A model generated the notes under the pieces. The model was not told the origin of the DNA and did not search any database. It worked only from the letters and a program-made list of their open reading frames with translations. This document shows, one piece after another, positions 45,398 through 53,077 of a stretch of 64,000 bases of DNA. Source of the DNA: Bacteroides sp. 51 (GTDB lineage Bacteria; Bacteroidota; Bacteroidia; Bacteroidales; Bacteroidaceae); assembly GCF_010500965.1 (NCBI RefSeq), contig NZ_QVMI01000019.1, positions 62,001 to 126,000 on the forward strand, in the 5' to 3' direction. A program made the position numbers and the translations under genes. Position 1 is the first letter of the stretch, and every line of letters begins with the position of its first letter.

Positions 45398-46681
45398 ATG
45401 AGAAGAATATTCAAATTAGCATTCATGGTGGGGATAGCATTTCTATGGATTCCCCGAGTGGCCTCACAAGATACAAATTCATCAAAGGATGATGATAATC
45501 GCATTTTCTTTATGGTGTATGATGAAAATGAAAACAAGATTGTTCAGGTTACCGATATTACCCGACAAGTGCGGTTTCATGACCCTAAAGCGCCACGTTT
45601 TGTATTAACTGACAGTAAAGGTACATTTAGTCTGGGCATTGGCGCTACGGTAAGGACTGAACTTAATTATGACTTTGGAGGAATTGTAGACAACAAAGAC
45701 TTCTACCCCTCTAAGATATCTCGTCCGGGAGAAGGAAACTATAATAAAAATCAATTCCAACTGGACGCTACCGGATCGAGTATATACGTTAAGCTGGTAG
45801 GAAAAACAAAGAGGTTTGGTGACATTCTTGTGTATGTGAACGGATATTTTCGCGGAAGCGGAAACTCATTGAAAATGCATCATGCATATGTTTCAATACT
45901 TGGATTTACAGCGGGATATGACTATGGTACATTTACTGATGCAGCGGCAGCACCGGCAACAGTTGATTTTGAAGGACCAGCCGGACAGGTATTGTACCGG
46001 ACAACCCAACTCCGATATGCACGCAGTTTCAAGAACTTTAGCTTTGGTGTAGGAATTGAGGTACCGGAAGTAAATGCTACCGAAACAGAAAATTTTGCAA
46101 TCAATACGCAACGCGCACCAGACTTTCCGGCATATGTACAATACAACTGGGGAGGTAGCTGCCATTTCCGACTGGCAGGAATCTTACGTACAATGACGTA
46201 TAGTAGCAATATCAACAAGAAAGCATATACGGAAACCGGATGGGGTGTACAGGGAAGTACTACTTTTAATCCGACTCAAAAACTAAAAATCCTGGGGCAA
46301 ATTACTTACGGGAAAGGTATAGGACACTTCTTCAATGACTTGGGTGGACTGAACATCGACCTGGTACCAGATCAGGAAGAAGCAGGAAAAATGCAGATAC
46401 TACCTATGATGGGTTGGTATGCAGGGCTACAATATAACTTCACACCGAACGTATTTGCATCCGGAACCTACAGTCAGGCAAGAGTACATACCGAAAATAA
46501 TTATCCTGTAACAGGAAGCGATACATATCGCTATGGACAATACCTGGCCATAAACACATTCTGGAAAGTCTCGCCAACCCTACAACTAGGAGCAGAATAC
46601 CTGAGAGGATGGAGAACCGACTTTAACAGCGAAACCAATAAAGCCAACCGAGCCAGCCTGCTTGTACAATATTCGTTTTAG
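45398..46681 (+). CDS. DcaP-like outer-membrane porin
   Basis: 427 residues with a signal peptide ending PRVASQ. The N-terminal short domain has IFFMVYDENENKIVQVTDI; a 16-strand-type barrel follows (FSLGIGATVRTELNYDFGG, FGDILVYVNGYFRGSG, GQVLYRTTQLRYARSFKNFS) and ends LLVQYSF with a terminal Phe. Alternating hydrophobic strands and aromatic girdles fit an outer-membrane channel. Its cargo is unknown; related porins take up small dicarboxylates or sugars. Upstream DNA carries conserved element copy 2. Confidence 0.83.
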   Translation: MRRIFKLAFMVGIAFLWIPRVASQDTNSSKDDDNRIFFMVYDENENKIVQVTDITRQVRFHDPKAPRFVLTDSKGTFSLGIGATVRTELNYDFGGIVDNKDFYPSKISRPGEGNYNKNQFQLDATGSSIYVKLVGKTKRFGDILVYVNGYFRGSGNSLKMHHAYVSILGFTAGYDYGTFTDAAAAPATVDFEGPAGQVLYRTTQLRYARSFKNFSFGVGIEVPEVNATETENFAINTQRAPDFPAYVQYNWGGSCHFRLAGILRTMTYSSNINKKAYTETGWGVQGSTTFNPTQKLKILGQITYGKGIGHFFNDLGGLNIDLVPDQEEAGKMQILPMMGWYAGLQYNFTPNVFASGTYSQARVHTENNYPVTGSDTYRYGQYLAINTFWKVSPTLQLGAEYLRGWRTDFNSETNKANRASLLVQYSF

Positions 46682-46780
46682 CGGCAAGGTACCGCTGCCA
46701 AGTGCGGCAAGCCGCGCTGCGCATGCGACTCCCCTCCTTCTCGAGGAGGGGTGCCCGTAGGGCGGGGTGGTGGGAGTTCT
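46682..46780. repeat. G/C-rich REP-like element after the porin gene
   Basis: Imperfect palindromes GCGGCAAGGTACCGCTGCC and CCCCTCCTTCTCGAGGAGGGG (46731-46751) are followed by GGGCGGGGTGGTGGG. It lies between convergent porin and peptidase genes and differs from the CCCCCTGCCCC family in its core. Confidence 0.65.
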
Positions 46781-46794
46781 TTTAAAATAACATT

Positions 46795-48318
46795 TTATTC
46801 CACCATCTCAAACGCCTGCATTATATCCTTATAGTAAGCGATCATCTTACCATAATTCTCCAAAGAGATATATTCATTATCGTTATGAATGGTACGCTGC
46901 TCATATTCATTAATATATACAGGCATCAGGCGATATACATTTTCACTGACTGTTTCGTATTTCTGAGCATCAGTAGCAGTCAATGTTATGTATGAAGCCA
47001 CAGAAGCCTCCGGATAAAGTTTGGTAATAGAATTCTTGATAGCCCTGAAAGCCCGTGTATCTTCAGACGACAGATTAGAAGGTTCGCGGGCTGTTCCCAC
47101 TTGAATATCTACATCATAATCAGCACAAATATCCTTTACGTGATTCACAACCATTTCAACTGATTGACCGGTCAATATACGGAAGTTTACAGTGATCCCG
47201 GCAGAAGAAGAAAGCACATTGGGCGCATCGCTCCCTTTTGCCATCGTCACAGCCGTTGTGGTACGTACTAATGCATTGGTTGCAGGATTTTTCTCCAATG
47301 CTCTCAACAAAGGTTTTTCAAGCAACCACTGATTGGCAATAGTCATGCGCGAAATGAAGTCCATGCTCCCACCTATATGATTTAAGAAAGAGGCCACAGG
47401 AGGGATAATCTCCGCCGGCAATTGCTTGTTATTAAGTTTTTCAATAATCTCGGCAGCCAGAACCAATGAACTTTTACGAGGAGGCATTGAAGAGTGTCCA
47501 CCCATTCCTTTTACAGTAATATTCAGGGTACAAAATCCCTTTTCGGCAACGCCAACCAAAGCCAGCGGACGATTTATTCCAGCAATACCCGGAGCAACAA
47601 CCATGCTGCCTTCATCATAAACCGCATCGAAGGTAATGTTCTTCTCCTTAAAATACTCTGCCATCTTAACAGCTCCTTCAGCGCCACCGACTTCTTCATC
47701 GAAACCATAAGCAAACCAGATGTCTTGTTCGGGCTGGAAGCTATCAATCAACAAGGTAGTCGCAGCCTCCAACTGGGCCAATAACATACTCTTCACATCA
47801 AGAGTGCCACGCCCATAAATACGTCCCTCGGCAACTTCTCCCGAAAATGGAGGATAATCCCACGCGCTCAGGTGTTCTTCACCACCTTCATATCCGGCAA
47901 CAGGAACAACATCATAGTGAGCAAGGAATAATATAGGGTTGCGGGAAGTATCTTTTCCTTTCCAACGGAAAAGAAGGCCATACTTGTTTATACTTAATGT
48001 ATCCATAGTTTTATACACTTCCGGATAGGCTGACGGCAGGTAGGCTTTAAACTGATCAAAAGGATTATCGGATATTTTAGTTACATCTTCGCTTATTGTA
48101 GGAATACGAATGGCTTTTGCTAAACGCTGAACGGCTTCATCTGATGTGCTATAATCAATAGTCTCTGTCGTTTCTTGTGTTTCAAACTTTACAAAAGGAT
48201 AAGTTAATGTTCTAATTACAACTACAATTACCAATGTCAGCAATAAAATAAAAATAGCAGCAATTATTTTCCCGGTCTTTTTCTTTTTCTTTTTTCTGTA
48301 GTCTCTGTAGTGATACAT
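46795..48318 (-). CDS. M20-family carboxypeptidase-like protein (PM20D1/CPS-type)
   Basis: 507 residues. The N-terminus is basic (YRKKKKKKTG) then one membrane helix (IIAAIFILLLTLVIVVVIRT), so the enzyme is anchored with its domain in the periplasm. Metal-ligand motifs of M20: His in LFLAHYDVVPVAGY, Asp in YGRGTLDVKSML, the Glu-Glu of FAYGFDEEVGGAEGAVKMA, and a dimerisation insert with KGMGGHSSMPPRKS. It should hydrolyse peptide or N-acyl amino-acid bonds using two zinc ions. Confidence 0.88.
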   Translation of the reverse strand: MYHYRDYRKKKKKKTGKIIAAIFILLLTLVIVVVIRTLTYPFVKFETQETTETIDYSTSDEAVQRLAKAIRIPTISEDVTKISDNPFDQFKAYLPSAYPEVYKTMDTLSINKYGLLFRWKGKDTSRNPILFLAHYDVVPVAGYEGGEEHLSAWDYPPFSGEVAEGRIYGRGTLDVKSMLLAQLEAATTLLIDSFQPEQDIWFAYGFDEEVGGAEGAVKMAEYFKEKNITFDAVYDEGSMVVAPGIAGINRPLALVGVAEKGFCTLNITVKGMGGHSSMPPRKSSLVLAAEIIEKLNNKQLPAEIIPPVASFLNHIGGSMDFISRMTIANQWLLEKPLLRALEKNPATNALVRTTTAVTMAKGSDAPNVLSSSAGITVNFRILTGQSVEMVVNHVKDICADYDVDIQVGTAREPSNLSSEDTRAFRAIKNSITKLYPEASVASYITLTATDAQKYETVSENVYRLMPVYINEYEQRTIHNDNEYISLENYGKMIAYYKDIMQAFEMVE

Positions 48319-48406
48319 GTTTCAGCAGTTAAAATGATCGAAAGATTGTATTAAAGGTACCAATTTGATAACTTGACTGCGAATATAGTCATAAAAACGC
48401 TTTTTA

Positions 48407-48631
48407 TTAGTCAGGTAACGCTACTTTTTCCGGTTCTTCTTTCTGAAAAAGCTCAAAATCGTTAATCAGCAGCTGTAAATCATCCAGGAATTCGGATGTA
48501 CATCCTTTTTCTTTTGCTATTCTATAATATTCTTTTAGAGATTCCACAGCACAGGAATCACTTCCACACAACACAAACACCGGGATTTCGGCGTGCATAC
48601 ATTTATGTAATAATCTTCTTTGGTCTTTCAT
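48407..48631 (-). CDS. small conserved-looking hypothetical protein
   Basis: 74 residues: MKDQRRLLHKCMHAEIPVFV, then LCGSDSCAVESLKEYY, KEKGCTSEFLDDLQLL and an acidic Glu/Phe-rich end. Four Cys and two His in the first half could bind a metal or form disulfides, but no family is recognised. It is not a shadow of another gene and stands alone, with the frame closed by 88 bp of intergenic DNA before the peptidase. Function unknown. Confidence 0.55.
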   Translation of the reverse strand: MKDQRRLLHKCMHAEIPVFVLCGSDSCAVESLKEYYRIAKEKGCTSEFLDDLQLLINDFELFQKEEPEKVALPD

Positions 48632-48756
48632 AATTTGTGATAAAATAAAAACAGTTATTCAATTATTCATTATATTTACGCAAATGTAATATTTCAAAGA
48701 TCAATATTCAAACTTAAAATCGTATTGTTATATTCATCATCATTAAAAATCAACGT

Positions 48757-49347
48757 ATGAGAAAACTATTTTTAATTGTAGGACTATTTATGACTTTAGG
48801 TATTTCAGCACAGGACATTGCGCTTCCTAAACCGGTTAAGACAGGTGGTATGCCACTTATGGAAGCATTAAACAAACGTTCTTCTTCGCGCGAGTTCAGT
48901 ACAGCCGACCTTGACAATCAAACCTTGTCGAACCTGTTGTGGGCCGCATGGGGATATAACCGCGCAGACAAACGTACGGCTCCTTCTGCCAATGACAAGC
49001 AAGAACTGAGTTTGTACGTTGTACTAAAATCAGGAGCTTATTTGTACGATGCCAAAGCCAACAAACTGGTACAAAAAGCAAAAGGTGATTTCCGTAAACA
49101 AATGGGCAAGCAAGACTTCGTTGGCACAGCTCCGGTAAATATCGCCATTGTTGAAGATAAGACCAAACAGGGTGCGGGAGCAACTAATGCCGGTTTCATT
49201 TCCCAGAACATTTATTTATTCTGTGCGTCAGAAAACCTGGCCACGGTGGTAAGAGGCTGGTTTGAAGCAAAAGATGTAAAAGAAGCATTGAAATTACCCG
49301 AAAACATGCAGCCGGTGCTGGTTCAGACAATTGGTAAGAGAAAATAA
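48757..49347 (+). CDS. SagB/ThcOx-type nitroreductase-family protein, secreted
   Basis: 196 residues with a signal peptide (LIVGLFMTLGISAQ), so exported, unusual for a flavoenzyme. The nitroreductase fold is seen in KTGGMPLMEALNKRSSSREF, LSNLLWAAWGYNRADKRTAP, FVGTAPVNIAIVEDK and AGFISQNIYLFCASENLATV; the SSREF region normally binds FMN. SagB-type relatives oxidise azolines or reduce nitro groups. The flavin-acquisition route for an exported member is unclear. The AraC gene starts at the next base, so they are translationally coupled. Confidence 0.85.
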   Translation: MRKLFLIVGLFMTLGISAQDIALPKPVKTGGMPLMEALNKRSSSREFSTADLDNQTLSNLLWAAWGYNRADKRTAPSANDKQELSLYVVLKSGAYLYDAKANKLVQKAKGDFRKQMGKQDFVGTAPVNIAIVEDKTKQGAGATNAGFISQNIYLFCASENLATVVRGWFEAKDVKEALKLPENMQPVLVQTIGKRK

Positions 49348-50226
49348 ATGAAGGCAATTCCTCAGTACAATTTTCATAAAACGAAGTACGGCGACGAACT
49401 ACTTATAGACGTCGTCGAACTTCGTTCGATTGAAAAATATATTCGAAGGAATCCGATACACAGACTCACCTACTACGATATCACCTTGATAACCGAGGGG
49501 AATGGAGAGTTCATTATCAACGATTATTCATACCCGGTGCATCCCAACAATATCGTATGCTCCATTCCCGGTGAAGTACGCGGTTGGAATGAGGACCGAA
49601 CATTGAACGGGTACGCCCTTATCTTTGAGGAAGAATTTCTACTTTCTTTTTTTAATGACCCGCATTTTCTACAACGCCTCCCCTATCTTGATCCTGAAAG
49701 AAGTTCCTTTGTACTTCACGCAACGCCCGAACTAAGCGTACGTATTCATCAACTATTCCGGGAGATCAAAACGGAAATAAACAACTACTCAAAAAAAGAC
49801 CATCATATCCTCAGAGCTATGCTTTACGAAGTCCTGATGCTTCTCAATCGGGCTGATACCGTATCCGAACCTCAGCCAGCAAGTAAAAATAAAGCTGTAA
49901 ACCGGCATGCGCATGCATTCACACAACTGGTCAATGCAGAATTCATATCCCAAAGAAACACGAAATATTATGCAGATAAACTATGTATAACGGCTAATTA
50001 TCTGAATGAAATTACCCAAAACATACTGGGAGTCAGTGCCAAAATATATATCCAGAATAAAGTAATGCAGGAAGCCAAAAGGTTACTAAGCTATACAACA
50101 CTCTCCATTACAGAAATCGCAGATAAACTGCATTATAATACTCCTTCTTATTTTATCCGCTCTTTTCATAAACACACCGGATCGACTCCTACTCAATACC
50201 GGGACAGCCAAAACCATGAAAAGTGA
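49348..50226 (+). CDS. AraC-family transcriptional regulator
   Basis: 292 residues. N-terminal cupin-like sensor: YYDITLITEGNGEFIINDYS, SYPVHPNNIVCSIPGEVRGW. C-terminal double HTH: NAEFISQRNTKYYADKLCIT, ANYLNEITQNILGVSAKIYI and LSITEIADKLHYNTPSYFIR, ending FHKHTGSTPTQYRD. It begins directly after the nitroreductase stop (TAA then ATG), an overlap-free coupling implying that it regulates that gene or shares its signal. The SnoaL-like gene follows 84 bp later. Confidence 0.9.
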   Translation: MKAIPQYNFHKTKYGDELLIDVVELRSIEKYIRRNPIHRLTYYDITLITEGNGEFIINDYSYPVHPNNIVCSIPGEVRGWNEDRTLNGYALIFEEEFLLSFFNDPHFLQRLPYLDPERSSFVLHATPELSVRIHQLFREIKTEINNYSKKDHHILRAMLYEVLMLLNRADTVSEPQPASKNKAVNRHAHAFTQLVNAEFISQRNTKYYADKLCITANYLNEITQNILGVSAKIYIQNKVMQEAKRLLSYTTLSITEIADKLHYNTPSYFIRSFHKHTGSTPTQYRDSQNHEK

Positions 50227-50310
50227 CATTTTCGTCTTTATTTATATAATCGGTTATTGAAGAATTGACAATACATTTGCCACATCAATAATCCATAATA
50301 TAAATAGTAT

Positions 50311-50778
50311 ATGAAAAAGGTATTTTTATTCTCCTCAGCCTTACTTCTGGCTATCTCGTCTATGTTCGGACAAAACAAAAACACTCCGAATGATGCGCTT
50401 GCCAATAAAATCATCGGTATGGAAAAAGCAGCCCTGGAAGAGTGGAACAAAGGGAATCCGGATGGTTTCCTTCAAATCTACGCCCAGGATTATACGTATT
50501 TCGACCCTTACCTGAAGAAACGCGTAGACGGTTTCAATGCCATAAAAGAACTTTATGACGGCATCAAGGGACAAGTCTCTGCTGACAAATATGAAATGGT
50601 TGATCCGGTTGTGCAATTGACAGAAAATATAGCCGTACTCACTTTCAACCTTTATTCCTACTCAGGAGAGAAATTGTATCAATGGAACTGTACCGAAGTT
50701 TATAAACTACAACCAAACAAAGAGTGGAAGATCATTCATACACATTGGTCATATATCCGGCCAATGGATATGAAATAA
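50311..50778 (+). CDS. SnoaL-like / DUF4440 (NTF2-fold) secreted protein
   Basis: 155 residues with a signal peptide (LFSSALLLAISSMFG). An NTF2-like cone: NKIIGMEKAALEEWNKGNPD, FLQIYAQDYTYFDPYLKK, RVDGFNAIKELYDGI and the final WKIIHTHWSYI with the usual terminal W/H pattern. Family members bind or act on small molecules; the exported form is of unknown role. It follows the AraC gene on the same strand and may belong to the same unit. Confidence 0.85.
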   Translation: MKKVFLFSSALLLAISSMFGQNKNTPNDALANKIIGMEKAALEEWNKGNPDGFLQIYAQDYTYFDPYLKKRVDGFNAIKELYDGIKGQVSADKYEMVDPVVQLTENIAVLTFNLYSYSGEKLYQWNCTEVYKLQPNKEWKIIHTHWSYIRPMDMK

Positions 50779-50824
50779 CCCTTGCCATATTACTTCTGAA
50801 AGGGGTTTGCTTTTCTTTAATATA

Positions 50825-50868
50825 TTGCATGTAAAAAACGCGTTTTTTGCATGCAAAAATTTAAAGTT
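50825..50868. repeat. phased palindrome array, related to 21921-21974
   Basis: TTGCATGTAA-type dyad at 50829.5, ACGCGT at 50840.5, TGCATGCA at 50851.5 and TTTAAA at 50862.5: exact 11-bp steps. The end (TTGCATGCAAAAATTTAA) is identical to that of the array at 21954-21971, and both continue with GTTTTACA. Confidence 0.85.
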
Positions 50869-50935
50869 TTACAAGCAGTATTAGCAACGCGTTGCGCTTA
50901 CCTGGTTTTATATTATATTTCCTCTATAAATAGGA

Positions 50936-51001
50936 TGAACACAGAGTCGCAGAGACACAGAGAAAGAATAAAAACTCTGTGTCTCTGTGACTCTGTGTTC
51001 A
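50936..51001. repeat. 27-bp inverted repeat (CAGAGACACAGAG type)
   Basis: Arms 50936-50962 and 50975-51001 are reverse complements with one mismatch and a 12-bp A-rich loop. It lies upstream of the DUF6377 promoter candidate and could form a long stem or be a mobile MITE-like repeat; flanking target duplications were not recognised. Confidence 0.8.
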
Positions 51002-51023
51002 TTAATTATTTTTATCCGACTCA

Positions 51024-51053
51024 TTTATAAATCATTCTTTTTATGTAAGTTTG
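51024..51053 (+). promoter_or_regulatory. candidate Bacteroidetes promoter for the DUF6377 gene
   Basis: TAAGTTTG at 51046-51053 matches TAnnTTTG exactly, with TTTA (51024-51027) 18 bp upstream in the -33 position. A leader of about 28 nt precedes the ATG at 51088. This is the best promoter match in the window. Confidence 0.55.
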
Positions 51054-51087
51054 CGTAGAAAAGCAACCATCGCTTAGCATCTATAAT

Positions 51088-52737
51088 ATGAAAAACTGCT
51101 TGTTCATACTTCTTTTTCTAATTTTCCTGCTTCCGGTTTCCGCCGATAATCTCTTAAATGAAACCTTGTCGGGGCTGGACGATGTCATCGCACATAAGCA
51201 AGAGTATGTGCAACAAAAAGAAATCCGGATTGCAAGTATTAAAAGAATGCTCACAAGCGATCTCTCGCCCATCCAGGAATACCAATTCAATAAAAATCTA
51301 TATAAAGAATACCTCAAATTTAAATCGGACTCGGCCATATATTACGTCAAAAAGAACCTGGAAATAGCAAAAGAACTGGGACAAAAGGAACTTATAGACG
51401 CCACACTTCTACAACTGCCTATGCTTTATTCATCATCCGGTCTGTTCAGGGAATCGGAAGCCATACTTAAAAGCATGAGCAGCCAAAACCTGAGTCCCGA
51501 ATTACGCCCATGTTATTATGAAGCATACAAGGAGTTCTTCGAGCATTACGCATCGGAGAGTAATTGGAAACTATATTCAAAACAAATTACCCTCTACCGG
51601 GATTCTTTATTGTCCGTATTAGATCCTTTTTCCATAAAATACCAGATAAATCTTGCCGAAAGAAAAATATACGCCAGGGAGTTGGACGAAGCCGAAAAGA
51701 ATTTACAGAACCTACTACATAGCATAGATGCCAATAATGATCCGAATTTTGCTATGGTCACTTATCTGTTGGGCAATGTATACCGTAGAAAAGGCAACAG
51801 AGAAGAGGAAAAACGATACTTTACGTTATCTTCCATTATGGATATCAAGAATGCCATTAAGGACAATGCTTCCATCCAGTCGCTTGCTTCCATTTTCTAC
51901 GAAGAAGGAGATATTAACCGGGCTTATAAATATTCGCAGTCGGCCATTGAAGATGCTGTATTCTGCAATGTCCAATTCCGCACCATACAGATGTCCGAAT
52001 TCTATTCCATCATCAATATGGCCTATCTGGACAAGGAAGCCAAACGCAAGAGCCAGCTACAAATCTATCTGACGCTGATCAGCATCCTTTCCGTCTTCCT
52101 TATTCTTGCAGTAATCTACGTCTATAAGCAGATGAAGAAAGTATCCCGTATCAGGGAAGAACTTTCCGAGACGAATAATAAACTGGTGGCATTGAACAAA
52201 GATATGTCTCTGACCAACGATCAGTTGCAGGACAAAAATGCGCAGCTTTCTGAGTCTAATCATATTAAAGAAGAATATATTGCCCATTTCTTCGACCTTT
52301 GTTCCACTTATATCACCAAACTGGAGGATTACAGAAAAGCGCTTCATAAAAAAGCTGTCGGCAAGCAATTGGATGAGTTATTTAAAATGCTACGCTCCAC
52401 CACGGTGATTGAAAATGAACTTGAAGAACTATACCGCACCTTCGATAATATTTTCCTGAACCTCTACCCTACTTTTGTTGAAGAGTTCAATGCCTTACTG
52501 ATCAAAGAGGAACAAATCGTATTGAAACCCGGCGAGTTACTGAATACGGAATTGCGCATTTTTGCTCTTATTCGCCTAGGTATTACAGACAGCGTAAAGA
52601 TCGCCGCTTTCCTGCGTTATTCATTAAGCACCATTTATAATTACCGCACCAAAGGAAGAAACAAAGCTGTTGTTTCGAGAGATGAATTCGAAAAAATGGT
52701 GATGAAAATAGGTGCAATTCCACTAAAACCGCATTAA
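51088..52737 (+). CDS. DUF6377-type TPR membrane regulator
   Basis: 549 residues with a signal peptide (FILLFLIFLLPVSADN). Periplasmic helical TPR-like repeats (about 60-310), one membrane helix at about 328-345 (IYLTLISILSVFLILAVIYV), a coiled coil (about 350-395, REELSETNNKLVALNKDMS) and a cytoplasmic end with a LuxR-like helix pair (ELRIFALIRLGITDSVKIAA, FLRYSLSTIYNYRTKG). This is a single-protein sensor that probably reads a periplasmic signal and binds DNA. The GH3 beta-glucosidase gene follows 340 bp downstream and may be its target. Confidence 0.85.
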   Translation: MKNCLFILLFLIFLLPVSADNLLNETLSGLDDVIAHKQEYVQQKEIRIASIKRMLTSDLSPIQEYQFNKNLYKEYLKFKSDSAIYYVKKNLEIAKELGQKELIDATLLQLPMLYSSSGLFRESEAILKSMSSQNLSPELRPCYYEAYKEFFEHYASESNWKLYSKQITLYRDSLLSVLDPFSIKYQINLAERKIYARELDEAEKNLQNLLHSIDANNDPNFAMVTYLLGNVYRRKGNREEEKRYFTLSSIMDIKNAIKDNASIQSLASIFYEEGDINRAYKYSQSAIEDAVFCNVQFRTIQMSEFYSIINMAYLDKEAKRKSQLQIYLTLISILSVFLILAVIYVYKQMKKVSRIREELSETNNKLVALNKDMSLTNDQLQDKNAQLSESNHIKEEYIAHFFDLCSTYITKLEDYRKALHKKAVGKQLDELFKMLRSTTVIENELEELYRTFDNIFLNLYPTFVEEFNALLIKEEQIVLKPGELLNTELRIFALIRLGITDSVKIAAFLRYSLSTIYNYRTKGRNKAVVSRDEFEKMVMKIGAIPLKPH

Positions 52738-53077
52738 TATCTTTCCGGTTTCACTACTTTTTTACCCCTAATTACCAGTTTAACCTACTGGTTCTCAGAG
52801 CACATTATCTAAGATCCACTACTTTTTCATGGCAGAATTCGAGCGTGTATTATTATTATTTAGTTTTGTGTTAGCGATTAATTTCAAAACAGGGATGGAA
52901 ATGAATTAATTCTATACTGACTTCAACGTCCACCCCCTGCCCCCGCCAGCGGGGGATACCTTGCGGAGACGCTGTGTAGCGCAGCCTATCCCCCGCTGGC
53001 GGGGGCAAGGGGGTGGATGGTTGAAATAACGTATAACCAATCAGAAAAACTCAAAACCAAGAAAAATACAGTCAATT
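52738..53077. other. 340-bp intergenic stretch with REP-like composite
   Basis: Between the DUF6377 and GH3 genes. The last part holds a composite repeat (52929-53017). TAGTTTTG at 52861-52868 matches the -7 consensus but without a -33 partner. Nothing else is recognised. Confidence 0.6.
52929..53017. repeat. composite REP-like element (CCCCCTGCCCC family)
   Basis: Arms of about 30 bp at 52929-52958 and 52987-53017, reverse complements apart from one inserted base, with core CCCCCGCCAGCGGGGG. The centre includes GCGCAGCCTATCCCCC, shared with the elements at 56397-56534 and 60766-60880. Confidence 0.88.

Larger units (their letters stand above)
50779..51087. other. 309-bp intergenic stretch with two structured repeats
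   Basis: It holds the phased palindrome copy at 50825-50868 and the 27-bp inverted repeat at 50936-51001, followed by a promoter candidate at 51046-51053 for the DUF6377 gene. No gene is supported. Confidence 0.7.
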
